Shown: in pieces, positions 44,517-53,517 of the stretch | Layout: each line of letters starts with the position of its first letter | Numbering within the stretch: position 1 is the first letter of the stretch | Source: UBA9647 sp049522195 | GTDB taxonomy: Bacteria; Bacteroidota; Ignavibacteria; UBA10030 | Assembly (NCBI GenBank): GCA_049522195.1 | Contig: JBEKOB010000018.1 | Span: 1-58,479 of the forward strand | Length of the DNA: 58,479 bases | Reading direction: 5' to 3' | The notes under the pieces: generated by a model | The model's input: only the letters and a program-made list of their open reading frames with translations | Database searches by the model: none | What the model was told of the DNA's origin: nothing | Made by a program: the position numbers and the translations under genes

Positions 44517-44749
44517 GCCGTCGTCTCATGAAGTTGTGTGTCTGAACGCGGTCCGTTGACTGTCGGCTCAATATGAACAACCCCAGAAAGAAAAGCAAGG
44601 TGAAGTTTGCCGTCGGAATACCGATGCGTGCCGCGCTCAAGATGAGTCAAGCCCGCGCAGGTGTGCCCCGCCATTCTTGCATTTGCCTCAACTCTTGGTT
44701 ACTTTTCGCGTGATTCGCTGGTTCGCACACATCGAGACCGAACGCCGGT

Positions 44750-45958
44750 ATGAATGAGCTAACTCCCCGGGATGACATCAAGAAAAAAGTAAGCGAGATC
44801 CTCAAGCGCGTTGACCGCTTGATTCGCGCGGGGGAGGTCGACCAGGCAATGCGGGAGATCATCCAGGCAAAGGAAATCGATCCAAAGAATGTTTACATCT
44901 TTGCGTACGAAGAGCGGATTACCTACCTGAGAGACGAGCACGAAAAGCACCGGCAGCAGGAACAGAGCAAAAAAGCTGCCGAAGACGCAGCGCGCAAACG
45001 CGACAGCGAGGCACAGAAAAGGGCCGAGGAAGCGATGCGCATACAGGAAACTGCCCGCCGCCAGGAGGTCATGAGGCAGGTCCAGGCGCTCACCCCCCCT
45101 ACACATATCCCTCCAGATTCGTCAAAAGCGGATCACCGCTCCATCGAAGAACTCGAGCGGGAACTGCAGGAGTTGGAGGCCGACGTTCGGAGAAAAGAGG
45201 AGGAAGAACGAAAACTCTTTCGAACCTCCACTCCATCGCCGGGACAATTGGAGCGATACCAAAGCGAGCTTGCACGTGCTTGGGAGGATGGTGCTCTCAC
45301 GCCGCTCGAAGATGAGCAATTGAAGGAGCTTCGTATGGAGTTGGGCATCCCCATCCAGGAGCATGCCCGGCTCACAAAAAGGGCTCAGTTCGATGCTTAC
45401 CTGGCCGCATTCCGACAGGCGTGGTCCTCAGGAGCCATCTCCCCCGAGCGGTTTTCAGAGCTCTCCGACATGCGGAAGCGGTTTCACATTTCCCCAGAAG
45501 AATCCGACCGGCTTGAGGCTGAGATTCTCTGGGAAGCCCGCTCGGGAACCCCACCTGCGACACTTGTCGTCATCGACGATGATGTCAAACTCCTCAGCCT
45601 TGTCAGCGACATCCTCCGGGAGGCAGGTTACAGCGTCCGTACCTTCACAACATCAGATGATGCCTTCAGGTACCTCAAGGAAAACGCTCCAGACATGATC
45701 ATCTCGGACATCAACCTGGAGACTTCGACGATGGGGGGATTTACGTTCTACGAAAAAGTCCGGGAGATGGACCATCTACAGAATGTGCCGTTTATTTTCC
45801 TGAGCGGACTGACAGATGAGGTGCTTATTCGGACAGGCAAAGAGCTTGGCGTTGACGACTATCTCACCAAACCATTCTCCGACGAGACGCTGCTGGCGAC
45901 GATTAAGGGAAAGTTGAAGCGGTTCAAGAAGCTGTCGCAGACTTCGAAGAAGAAGTAG
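44750..45958 (+). CDS. Response regulator with C-terminal receiver and tandem helical repeats
   Basis: 402 residues. Residues 10-60 are helical, 60-160 a highly charged coiled coil. Then come two similar ~46-residue helical repeats (about 167-208 and 214-256) sharing Y....AW..GA(L/I)(T/S)P...-L-x-x-(L/M)R. The receiver at 272-395 has IDDD (acidic pair), phospho-acceptor Asp320 in ISDINL, Ser in FLSGLTD and Lys in DYLTKPFSD. There is no DNA-binding or enzymatic output after the receiver, so output is probably by protein contact. No kinase adjacent. Confidence 0.88.
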   Translation: MNELTPRDDIKKKVSEILKRVDRLIRAGEVDQAMREIIQAKEIDPKNVYIFAYEERITYLRDEHEKHRQQEQSKKAAEDAARKRDSEAQKRAEEAMRIQETARRQEVMRQVQALTPPTHIPPDSSKADHRSIEELERELQELEADVRRKEEEERKLFRTSTPSPGQLERYQSELARAWEDGALTPLEDEQLKELRMELGIPIQEHARLTKRAQFDAYLAAFRQAWSSGAISPERFSELSDMRKRFHISPEESDRLEAEILWEARSGTPPATLVVIDDDVKLLSLVSDILREAGYSVRTFTTSDDAFRYLKENAPDMIISDINLETSTMGGFTFYEKVREMDHLQNVPFIFLSGLTDEVLIRTGKELGVDDYLTKPFSDETLLATIKGKLKRFKKLSQTSKKK

Positions 45959-45995
45959 AAAACCTGCAGAGATACTAAGAAGAGAATTTGCACTC

Positions 45996-47105
45996 CTAAC
46001 GCGCAACCACCCCGAGGGCTTTCGCATCCAGCCTCGGAAGATTGCTGTCCTGGCGGCACAACTCGTCGTACTTCCCAAAGAATTCCTTCACACCGTCGCG
46101 GACAGTCTCCGTCAGCGCAGGTTGTCCCAGCCTCTTCTCGATCTCATACGCGATTCGCAATCCGGCTGTTGCTCCATAGTTGCCTTCGAAGGACCCCGAG
46201 AGATTTGAATTCAGCATCAGCTCGCGAGCCCGCCACGGCGTGAGAGTAGGCGACTGGAGCTCGATCAACGCTGCATTGAGTCTTTCGACAGCCCGTTTCG
46301 TCGCATCGAACCAGTGCGGGGGCGGGACTTCCCCTCCTTCCTGAATCTCCATGGAAAGAAAATACGCAATCCCTTCATTCTGTACCAGATTTGCCAGTGC
46401 AGCTGCCGGACCGATCGGGTTGAGGTCTGCGGAGCTGCCGGCGCGGTATGCCCCGTAGACCGCGTGGAACGATTCATGAGCCAGCGTGCTCAACACCTGA
46501 ACGAACTCGCGCTCAACGTCTCCCCCGCGCATCAAGCATCGTGTGAGATTAAGAACGATGACCTGCTCCCCCTGATCGTCTCCGACAAAAACCGGTGCAT
46601 TCTCCTTCCAGATCACACGTCGCACAAACGCTGCTGCGTTCTCGTTTCCCATAGCAACAACGAAGACAGGGACTGTCAGCGAGATGCCGGCGTCAGCCGG
46701 AAACAGCGATGATATTGTGGCAACGACACGGCGGTCAAGCCTTCTCCTTTTCGTCTCAGCGAGCAGCTTCTTCAGTTCATCAAGATGCGCGGCGGCAGGT
46801 GTCAGACCATAGATATCATTCGAGCTGTTATAGGTGTCACGCGCCGATTCGAGGGCTCGTACAAAATCATCGGTTGGGCGTTCGGTCCTGGCAAGCAGGA
46901 GGCTCGTCGCAACGGCAAGCTGATTTCCCTGTTGCTTCGCCACCCTCGCAGAGTTGTTGCTTTTCCGGTCGAAGTAATCGAGCAATTCATCCGTTGAGGA
47001 GTAATCAACGCGAAGAGTGACATCAAACTGGGGATTAGTTTGAGCCCTGGAGAGAGACGGGATGAAGAAGAGTAGGAAAAGGAGTATCTGAACGATCGTT
47101 CGCAT
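45996..47105 (-). CDS. Exported putative zinc peptidase (DUF5700-like)
   Basis: 369 residues with signal peptide (IVQILLFLLFFIPSLSRAQ). The zinc motif HESFH (His210, Glu211, His214) is followed by QNEGIAYFL, with Glu244 a fitting third ligand as in gluzincins. This pattern occurs in DUF5700-type putative metallopeptidases. N-terminal part is helical. Substrate unknown. The gene converges on the response regulator and is separated by about 150 bp from the phosphoesterase gene upstream. Confidence 0.75.
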   Translation of the reverse strand: MRTIVQILLFLLFFIPSLSRAQTNPQFDVTLRVDYSSTDELLDYFDRKSNNSARVAKQQGNQLAVATSLLLARTERPTDDFVRALESARDTYNSSNDIYGLTPAAAHLDELKKLLAETKRRRLDRRVVATISSLFPADAGISLTVPVFVVAMGNENAAAFVRRVIWKENAPVFVGDDQGEQVIVLNLTRCLMRGGDVEREFVQVLSTLAHESFHAVYGAYRAGSSADLNPIGPAAALANLVQNEGIAYFLSMEIQEGGEVPPPHWFDATKRAVERLNAALIELQSPTLTPWRARELMLNSNLSGSFEGNYGATAGLRIAYEIEKRLGQPALTETVRDGVKEFFGKYDELCRQDSNLPRLDAKALGVVAR

Positions 47106-47259
47106 GGATTGATTTACAGTTTATTCTACGAAGACATGACAGAATCGCTCTCGCAAAGCCGCAAAGGCGCGAAGCCTGGAGATGATTCTGGAATTTTCCC
47201 GACTCTGCGGCTTGGCGTGAGATATCTTGAACATCATTTCTGTCCATCAGACACAGATT

Positions 47260-49614
47260 CTAATCATCATCCTCTACAACAGACGCCCGTGAGAAAATTG
47301 AATAGCGCGGGGCCGGCATCGGCGTTCCTTTGATCGATCGCCACACGATTTCATTGAAGACACGATCGGGTACTGCGTCTTCACGCCGGAGATTGAACTT
47401 CTCCATCATGGATTGCCCGTAGCTCCCCGCCTTGTTCTTCTCGCTCAGGTCATGCCGCGGGTTCTCGGCGACATACGGTGTCAGGTCGGGTTCCGACGAA
47501 AAGATATTGAACATCGGCATAGCCGCAGCATCGTACTGGCTCATCGGCGGGAGGCCGAGAATCAGCTCTATGCTCCGCAGCATCGAGGCCGTGCTGTACA
47601 ATGTGTGGTTCACTCCGCGACCCTTCGTGTAAGGGCTGATGACAAGTCCCACGGAGCGGTGGGCATCCACGTGGTCAGGGCCATTCTGAGCATCATCTTC
47701 AACCACAAAGATAGCCGTCTCTTTCCAGTACGGACTCTTCGAAAATCGCTCGACGATAAGTCCCAGCGCATAATCGTTTTGTGCCACGTAAGCCTTAGGC
47801 GTCAATGAACCCTTGCGCGTGCCGGCAGTGTGATCATTCGGGAGATGCATGATGCAGAGGCTCGGAAGCTTTCCATTCTTCTCGAACTCCGTCAGTTCTT
47901 TCTCCCACGCTTTGAAACGATCAACGTCCGAGTAGTCAAGGTCCCAGCCGCGGTATGTCTGCGAGAAGTTGTTGCCGATAGCGGGATCACGCGGCTTCGC
48001 CGGCTTCCCTTCCGGCGTCGGAGGATCTATGAACTCACCATACACTCTGAAGCTTACGCCTTTTCGAGCGGCGGCAGTCCAGAGGAATCCAGCTTTCGGC
48101 CGCCCCGTTGGCTCAGTCCCTTCAAAATCATACTCACCTCCCCGACCGCCGTATTGCGTGGGCCATGTTTTCTCGACGTAGTCTGTCGCGTATCCGGCCA
48201 TCGACCAGTTGTGTCCGTCTGCACTCACCTCTGAATTCACGTAGAAATTATCCATCAATACAAAATCCCTCACGAGCTTGTGGTGATTTGGCGTGACGGT
48301 TTCGTTGAACAAGCAGAGCGAGGAATCACCATTTCCTTCTTTCATGTCTCCAAGGACCTGATCGTACGTTCTGTTTTCCTTGACGATATATAGAACGTGT
48401 TTTATCGGAGATGGCTGCCCGACAGCTTTCGGAATCGAACTCTCTCCATCAAACGCCGACTTCAGGAGCGATGCTTGTTTATACGGAGTGTTCTGGAAAA
48501 CCTTTTGGCTATAGTCGGCCAGTTCCTTCACATCGGGATATCGGAAGATCGAGAGCGACCCTTCCATCAGGCTACCAATGTACTCCCCCTTTGGATTCGC
48601 GAACGAGCGGCTCCCCTTGCCGTTTAGGACCAAAACGGTATTATCCTTCAACATCAATACCTTCGTGGGATACCAACCCACAGGAATGAACCCAACTGGC
48701 CTCGGCTGCATGGGATTGCGCACGTCGGCGACAGTCAGCGAATTATTATCTGCGTTTGCCGCGAGTATCGTTTTTCCGTCGGGTGTGAGGCAAACGGAAT
48801 TGGTCGTCGATCCTTCCGGCGCATCGGGGTGAATCGCCGTGACGAACGAGGCGACGGAAGTTTTCCTCTCCAGATCAATGACAGAGACGCTGTTATCATT
48901 TGAGCATGCGACGTAGGCGTAGTGATCGTCTCTTGAAACGATCACTTCATTCGGGTGGTCGCCGGTTGTGCACTGGTAAGCCATCTTCTTTCCGTCAAAC
49001 ACCTCGACTTTTTTCGAGCTCCAGATCGAGACGAGAAGGAGCCCCTTGGCATTGAACGTGCAGGAGTAGGGCATGCCGTCCAGACGCACGATGGTTTGTT
49101 CTTTCGTTGCAAGATCATAGTAGCGAAGCGTACTGTCCGCACGAAAAACGATCGCCAGTGTGTTCTTGTGGACATCGAGTCCGGCCGCGGCTCCAACCTT
49201 TTTCGTCTTCGGATCGATCAGCACAATGGAGTCCTCGGCGGTCAGTGTTCCATGGTCGAGGCGGAAGGTATAGACGCGGTTTTGATATCCGCCCGAAATA
49301 AAGAGTCTGTTGCCCTGGAAGGCGATTCCCTGCCACGCGTCCTTGAGCCGGATCGATTGCGTCACCTTCTTTTCCTTAAGATCCACGAGCATCACCTGCG
49401 CTTTGGATTCACCGCTGTGGAGCACGGCGAGAAACGATCCGTCTTCCGAGAGCGCTGCGTTTGTCGGGAAGTCACCGAGCCGGACCTGTTCGCCCACAGG
49501 CGAGAGCCACCAGCCATTCGGGAGAAGCAATCGGTCCCCTTGCTGGCCCAAAGCCTGAGCGTTAAGGGAGAACACGAAGACCAATTGAACAAGAACCAGG
49601 GATATCTTTCGCAT
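47260..49614 (-). CDS. Exported YncE-like beta-propeller fused to a phosphoesterase (alkaline phosphatase/phospholipase C superfamily)
   Basis: 784 residues: signal peptide (LVLVQLVFVFSLNAQA), a seven-bladed YVTN-type propeller (about 40-350; SVSVIDLERKTSV, TILAANADNNSLTVADV), then a phosphoesterase domain beginning HVLYIVKENRTYDQVLGDM, with NFYVNSEVSADGHNWS and the late FVVEDDAQNGPDHVDAHRS. Enzymes of this superfamily cleave phosphodiesters or phosphomonoesters, including phospholipids. It starts 2 bp after the CDP-alcohol transferase stop, so it belongs to that operon. Confidence 0.88.
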   Translation of the reverse strand: MRKISLVLVQLVFVFSLNAQALGQQGDRLLLPNGWWLSPVGEQVRLGDFPTNAALSEDGSFLAVLHSGESKAQVMLVDLKEKKVTQSIRLKDAWQGIAFQGNRLFISGGYQNRVYTFRLDHGTLTAEDSIVLIDPKTKKVGAAAGLDVHKNTLAIVFRADSTLRYYDLATKEQTIVRLDGMPYSCTFNAKGLLLVSIWSSKKVEVFDGKKMAYQCTTGDHPNEVIVSRDDHYAYVACSNDNSVSVIDLERKTSVASFVTAIHPDAPEGSTTNSVCLTPDGKTILAANADNNSLTVADVRNPMQPRPVGFIPVGWYPTKVLMLKDNTVLVLNGKGSRSFANPKGEYIGSLMEGSLSIFRYPDVKELADYSQKVFQNTPYKQASLLKSAFDGESSIPKAVGQPSPIKHVLYIVKENRTYDQVLGDMKEGNGDSSLCLFNETVTPNHHKLVRDFVLMDNFYVNSEVSADGHNWSMAGYATDYVEKTWPTQYGGRGGEYDFEGTEPTGRPKAGFLWTAAARKGVSFRVYGEFIDPPTPEGKPAKPRDPAIGNNFSQTYRGWDLDYSDVDRFKAWEKELTEFEKNGKLPSLCIMHLPNDHTAGTRKGSLTPKAYVAQNDYALGLIVERFSKSPYWKETAIFVVEDDAQNGPDHVDAHRSVGLVISPYTKGRGVNHTLYSTASMLRSIELILGLPPMSQYDAAAMPMFNIFSSEPDLTPYVAENPRHDLSEKNKAGSYGQSMMEKFNLRREDAVPDRVFNEIVWRSIKGTPMPAPRYSIFSRASVVEDDD

Positions 49615-49616
49615 GG

Positions 49617-50471
49617 TTATCCTTTCAAAGAAATAGTTGGCCGCAAATACCGTCGACGATAGAAGATAGAAACAAACAGAATGGAATTCATAACGAAAAC
49701 GTTAAGAATGAGATATGTTTGCAGGGCATCGAAAAGAGAGCAGACCATGAGCACGAAGAGTTCTGTTCCAATACCGATCAGGCCTGAGAGCCGGAGTCCA
49801 ACGACATCGGAGTACCAGCGTGTCGCAAACTCAGGGTCTGATGCTCCACCGCGGCACCACACATCGATCCGCGCCATCAAACGATCCTGCCAACCGTAGA
49901 TCACTTGGAAGATACGCTGGAGCGTTACTGTCAGCCGATCGCCTTTCAAATCATCATTTGTAATCTCTTCGGTGATCCGGTTGATCTGATACTTCTCTTC
50001 AAGATGAAGGAACGAGGTCAGGTAGAAAACGTGATATGACACCCGCAGCATGATGCCGACGAGCCCGAGAAGAGCGAGCACAATCATCCAGGCGCTGCCC
50101 GTTGTGCTGAAGAGAACCCAACCGATCGCCCCGAACACCGCAACGTTCACGACAAAATCTCCAATCGAATCCAGGAATCTCCCAATACGTGAATACTGTT
50201 GTTTCGCGCGCGCCAACTGGCCGTCTGCCGAATCGAAGATATCCTTGACTGTCACGAGCAGACCGGCTATGGCGGTGGAGGAAGCTTCGTTGTGCAGGTA
50301 AAGCCCTGCTGCAATCAACCCGGCGATCGTCGATGCGATTGTGACTTGATTCGGAGTAATCGACGTGGGGTACAGAATCCAGACGATAAAGCCCGCAATC
50401 GGACGAAGAAGATAGGTGTTGATGAGTTCGTCGGATATGCTGGACTTCAGTGTCTTTTTGTAATCGTACAT
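49617..50471 (-). CDS. CDP-alcohol phosphatidyltransferase family protein
   Basis: 284 residues from the ATG at 50471 (28 bp after the upstream stop); a reading from 50597 would overlap the previous gene by 98 bp. Integral membrane enzyme with the full signature D-G-x2-A-R-x8-G-x3-D-x3-D, here DGQLARAKQQYSRIGRFLDS followed by IGD. Several hydrophobic segments. It transfers the phospho-alcohol between a CDP-activated molecule and an acceptor alcohol. The neighbours supply a cytidylyltransferase of LicC type, so the CDP-donor is probably CDP-head-group rather than CDP-diacylglycerol. Confidence 0.88.
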   Translation of the reverse strand: MYDYKKTLKSSISDELINTYLLRPIAGFIVWILYPTSITPNQVTIASTIAGLIAAGLYLHNEASSTAIAGLLVTVKDIFDSADGQLARAKQQYSRIGRFLDSIGDFVVNVAVFGAIGWVLFSTTGSAWMIVLALLGLVGIMLRVSYHVFYLTSFLHLEEKYQINRITEEITNDDLKGDRLTVTLQRIFQVIYGWQDRLMARIDVWCRGGASDPEFATRWYSDVVGLRLSGLIGIGTELFVLMVCSLFDALQTYLILNVFVMNSILFVSIFYRRRYLRPTISLKG

Positions 50472-50499
50472 TCTTCGCCGGATCAGGAATGGGGGAACT

Positions 50500-51270
50500 T
50501 CAGGGAGCTGTAGTGAATTCGGAACGAGAGACAATCGCTTCTGCAACGCGAAGATCTTCCGGAGTGTCGACCTCGATGGAAGGAAACCTGCTGACATCGA
50601 CTGCGTTTAATTCGATCCCCTCATCAATGAGCGCCTGAAATGAAGCCTCGTAGAACTCCGTTCTCCCAACTCCCGTGCGGACTCGTTGTTCCAGGATCTC
50701 GAACAGCCGCCGCGCTGTTGATGATGAAAACACTTCGATGCCGATGGACTCACCGAGAGTCTCGTCCAGCGGTACCTTTTTTCCAATCGAGAGGATGTTC
50801 CCGCCATGGTTCGCCTTCACTCTCACTTCCTCTTCATCATGCGTACCTTCGACTCTGACTCCGATCTTGTTGGATGACTGTTGATGCAGCAGAAACGGAA
50901 GAAGATCGGGCGAGAAGAGAATATCTGCATCGAGAAGCAACAGGTCCTGGGGGACGGCGGCTGAGTTTGCCTTGTTCAGGACAAATTCGTGAGCCATCAG
51001 TAACGAGAAGGCGTTGTTCGTCGATTCGTACTTCGGATTGACAATAAATCGTATACGGTGAAATGGAAACCGTTCCTTCACAAATGAGCGAATGGCTGCT
51101 GCTTTGTACCCGATGACGAGTCCGATCTGATAGATTCCCGCTGCAACGACATTCTCTATAACGCGCTGGAGAATTGGCTTTCCACCGACGGGGAGAAGAC
51201 ACTTGGGAAGGTCGTCAGAAAGAGGCCGCATGCGTGTCGCGCGTCCGGCGGCGAGAATGACCGCTTTCAT
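50500..51270 (-). CDS. LicC-like nucleotidyltransferase (CTP:phospho-alcohol type)
   Basis: 256 residues from the ATG at 51270 (GGAGGAG upstream), overlapping the aminotransferase stop by 4 bp (ATGA). The longer reading from 51369 is rejected. Motif LAAGRATRMRPLSDDLPKCL binds CTP or another NTP; NPKYESTNNAFSLLMA and DADILFSP are as in phosphocholine cytidylyltransferase LicC; the C-terminal EVDTPEDLRVA binds metal. Likely makes a CDP-activated small alcohol for the CDP-alcohol transferase next door. Substrate not known. Confidence 0.85.
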   Translation of the reverse strand: MKAVILAAGRATRMRPLSDDLPKCLLPVGGKPILQRVIENVVAAGIYQIGLVIGYKAAAIRSFVKERFPFHRIRFIVNPKYESTNNAFSLLMAHEFVLNKANSAAVPQDLLLLDADILFSPDLLPFLLHQQSSNKIGVRVEGTHDEEEVRVKANHGGNILSIGKKVPLDETLGESIGIEVFSSSTARRLFEILEQRVRTGVGRTEFYEASFQALIDEGIELNAVDVSRFPSIEVDTPEDLRVAEAIVSRSEFTTAP

Positions 51271-52325
51271 GCAGCTCCTCCGCCCGACCGATTCTTCTCC
51301 AGGAATTCCGCCAGTGCTCCGAGCAATCGCCTGTTCTGCTCCGACGTTCCAATCGTGATTCTGATACAATTCGAGAATTCCGGCTCGGTAAAGAACTTGA
51401 TGGCGATGCGCTTCTCCGTCAGAAACCTCTGTAGAGGAATTTTCAGGAGGGAGGGGATTTTCACGAGAACAAAATTCGCGTCAGACTTGAACATCCTGAA
51501 CCCTTCGCGCTGCCCGAAAAACGCGCTATATGCTTTCCGGTCGCTGCGCATGGCGGTGCTGATAGTTGCGTAGTACTCAGGCGAATCGAGTGCGGCAAGC
51601 GCCAGGGACTCCGAGACTCTGCTGTAACCGAGATAGCGGGAAGCAAACTTCGTGAGACGGCTCAGGCTCGCGCCTACTGCAGCATATGCAATACGCGCCC
51701 CCGCCAGGGCAAAGAATTTTGAGAACGTCCGTAGCACAACGAGATTGCGGTAGCGGCCGACGAGCTCGGCGATGTGTTCATTAGAGGCATCGGCAAACCC
51801 CCAGTATGCCTCATCCAGAACGACAATGCTCTCACGGAACGCCTCCGTGAGCTTTTTGAGATCGGTATCGGGAAACGAATTTCCCGTCGGATTATTTGGC
51901 GAGGCAATGAGGACAACCCGCGGCGATTCCTTGCGATACAGCTCAACGATCTCGTCGACATCATAGTAGAATAAATCGGAACCCTCTTTCAGCGCATACG
52001 TAACTGTTTCTCCACCAACCTCCGCTGCAACTTTTTGATAGTACCACCATGATTGGGCCGGCGAGAGGATCTTTTCTCCCGGTCCCAGGTAGCAGTGCAC
52101 AATCTGCTTCAGCATGTCCTCACTCCCCTCGCTGAGCAGTATTTGCGATTCGGGGATTCGGAGTTCCGCAGCGAGGCGCTCGGATAGCCGGCTTTTCACT
52201 CCGCGAGTGAAATCGCGGGAGTAGATGCTAAGCTCTTCGACACCAAGATTTCTCAGTGCCTCAAAGCACTTTGGCGATGGGCCGTAGAGATTCTCGTTGC
52301 GGTCGAGGTAGACGGTGTCAGGCAT
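51267..52325 (-). CDS. HisC/CobD-like PLP-dependent aminotransferase or decarboxylase
   Basis: 352-residue class I/II PLP enzyme: DRNENLYGPSP at the N-terminus, ASPNNPTGNSFPD, DEAYWGF, the PLP lysine in RTFSKFFALAGARIAY, and a late RITIGTSEQN. Similar to histidinol-phosphate aminotransferase and the threonine/serine-phosphate decarboxylases of CobD type. No other his gene is nearby. First gene of a run with LicC-like and CDP-alcohol enzymes, suggesting it makes or modifies the phospho-amino-alcohol head group. Confidence 0.82.
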   Translation of the reverse strand: MPDTVYLDRNENLYGPSPKCFEALRNLGVEELSIYSRDFTRGVKSRLSERLAAELRIPESQILLSEGSEDMLKQIVHCYLGPGEKILSPAQSWWYYQKVAAEVGGETVTYALKEGSDLFYYDVDEIVELYRKESPRVVLIASPNNPTGNSFPDTDLKKLTEAFRESIVVLDEAYWGFADASNEHIAELVGRYRNLVVLRTFSKFFALAGARIAYAAVGASLSRLTKFASRYLGYSRVSESLALAALDSPEYYATISTAMRSDRKAYSAFFGQREGFRMFKSDANFVLVKIPSLLKIPLQRFLTEKRIAIKFFTEPEFSNCIRITIGTSEQNRRLLGALAEFLEKNRSGGGAA

Positions 52326-52344
52326 ATCAGGTATCCAAGTCGGC

Positions 52345-52457
52345 GGTCAGCAATCAGCGATCAGCTACTAGCTTTTAGCAGTTAGCAGTTAGCTAATCAT
52401 TCATCTGCTTTCTGCTTTCTGTCTTCTGTCTTCTGTCTTCTGAATTCTGTTTTCCTC
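52345..52457. repeat. Drifting 7-nt-period array between helicase C-half and aminotransferase
   Basis: About sixteen consecutive 7-mers with one 8-mer. Units change gradually from NNTCAGC on the left, through NNTTAGC in the middle, to TTTCTGC and CTTCTGT on the right. The right part shares the TTCTG theme of the array in the element 1 kb away. It fills the whole gap between the two genes. Confidence 0.8.
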
Positions 52458-53479
52458 TATTCAACCACCCATGGTTCCAGCAAGTTTTCTCCCACACCCT
52501 GAATGAACCGTGAGGGCTTTGTCAAGATCAGCCCGCTCTCACGATCATACACATTCATGGGGTATGTGATGAAAAGATTGTCTTTCGCGCGCGTGCAGGC
52601 GACGTACATGAGCCGTCGTTCTTCTTCGAGCTCCTCATCGCTGGCAACAGAGCGCATGGTTGGAAACCGACCCTCAAGTGCATAGATGATGAAGACCGAG
52701 TTCCACTCAAGACCTTTCGCACTGTGAATGGTCGACAGTGTCAGGAATTCCTCCTCCGGACCGGGGGATTCGACATCGACAATGCTCTCGTTGGGGGGCT
52801 CCAGTGCGAGATCAGTCAAGAGCGTATCGACCTCTTTGTAGCGCTCGGTAATGTTCTGAAACATCTCGAGATCCTTCTTCCGCTTCTGGTGATCGTCATA
52901 TCGCGAGCGCAGGATTGGATCATAGTATTGGAGGACCTGAAATGTCTTTTCCGCTGGCGCGAGGTTTTGCGGCGCGGCCTGCTTCAACAGGTTGAAGAGT
53001 TTCTGGATGTTTTCTGAGTAGTCGTTGAACTGCATCCAAAATTTTGTCGTCGGGAGCGTTTCGCCTTCATCGGGTCCGGGAGCAACACGCCGTTTCAATA
53101 TATCATCGATGACCTTTTCGGCAGTCCTGGGTCCGACTCCCTCAATCAGCAAGAGAATTCGGTTCCAGGAAACGACGTCGCGTGGATTCTCGAGAACCCT
53201 GAGGTACGCAACAACGTCTTTGATGTGCGCGGTCTCAACGAACTTGAAACCGCCGAACTTCACAAACGGGATATTCGCTTTCGTGAGCTCGATTTCAAGA
53301 TCGAACGAGAGAAACGAAGAGCGGAACAAGACCGCCATTTCCTCGAGCGGTATCCCCTGCTCGCGCAGTTCGAGGATCTTCTGCACGACAAACCGCGATT
53401 GCATGTTCTCGTTCTCCGTAGAGACGAGCTGCGGCAGGCCCCCGCCGAAGCGACGAGTGTAGAGTTCTTTGTAGTACAT
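52457..53479 (-). CDS. UvrD/PcrA-type helicase, C-terminal half (gene split by an insertion)
   Basis: 340 residues holding the second half of a superfamily 1A DNA helicase: VVQKILELREQGIPLEEMAVLFRS, motif V STIHSAKGLEWNSV, and motif VI RRLMYVACTRAKDNLFI. Walker A and B are absent; they lie in the upstream half at 53945-54943. The ATG at 53479 has no ribosome site, but it starts 15 bp after the stop of the four-helix-bundle gene, so translation could be by re-initiation. Protein sequence resumes at YYKELYTRR directly after where the N-terminal half stops (VVSQK). Confidence 0.88.
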   Translation of the reverse strand: MYYKELYTRRFGGGLPQLVSTENENMQSRFVVQKILELREQGIPLEEMAVLFRSSFLSFDLEIELTKANIPFVKFGGFKFVETAHIKDVVAYLRVLENPRDVVSWNRILLLIEGVGPRTAEKVIDDILKRRVAPGPDEGETLPTTKFWMQFNDYSENIQKLFNLLKQAAPQNLAPAEKTFQVLQYYDPILRSRYDDHQKRKKDLEMFQNITERYKEVDTLLTDLALEPPNESIVDVESPGPEEEFLTLSTIHSAKGLEWNSVFIIYALEGRFPTMRSVASDEELEEERRLMYVACTRAKDNLFITYPMNVYDRESGLILTKPSRFIQGVGENLLEPWVVE

Positions 53480-53482
53480 AGA

Positions 53483-53517
53483 AGAATCCAGAAGTCAGGA
53501 GTCAGAAGTCAGAACTG
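53483..53517. repeat. 7-nt-period array, left end of the element
   Basis: Five 7-mers in phase on AGAAGTC (first AGAATCC, third AGGAGTC). It overlaps the last codons and stop of the four-helix-bundle gene. Confidence 0.85.
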
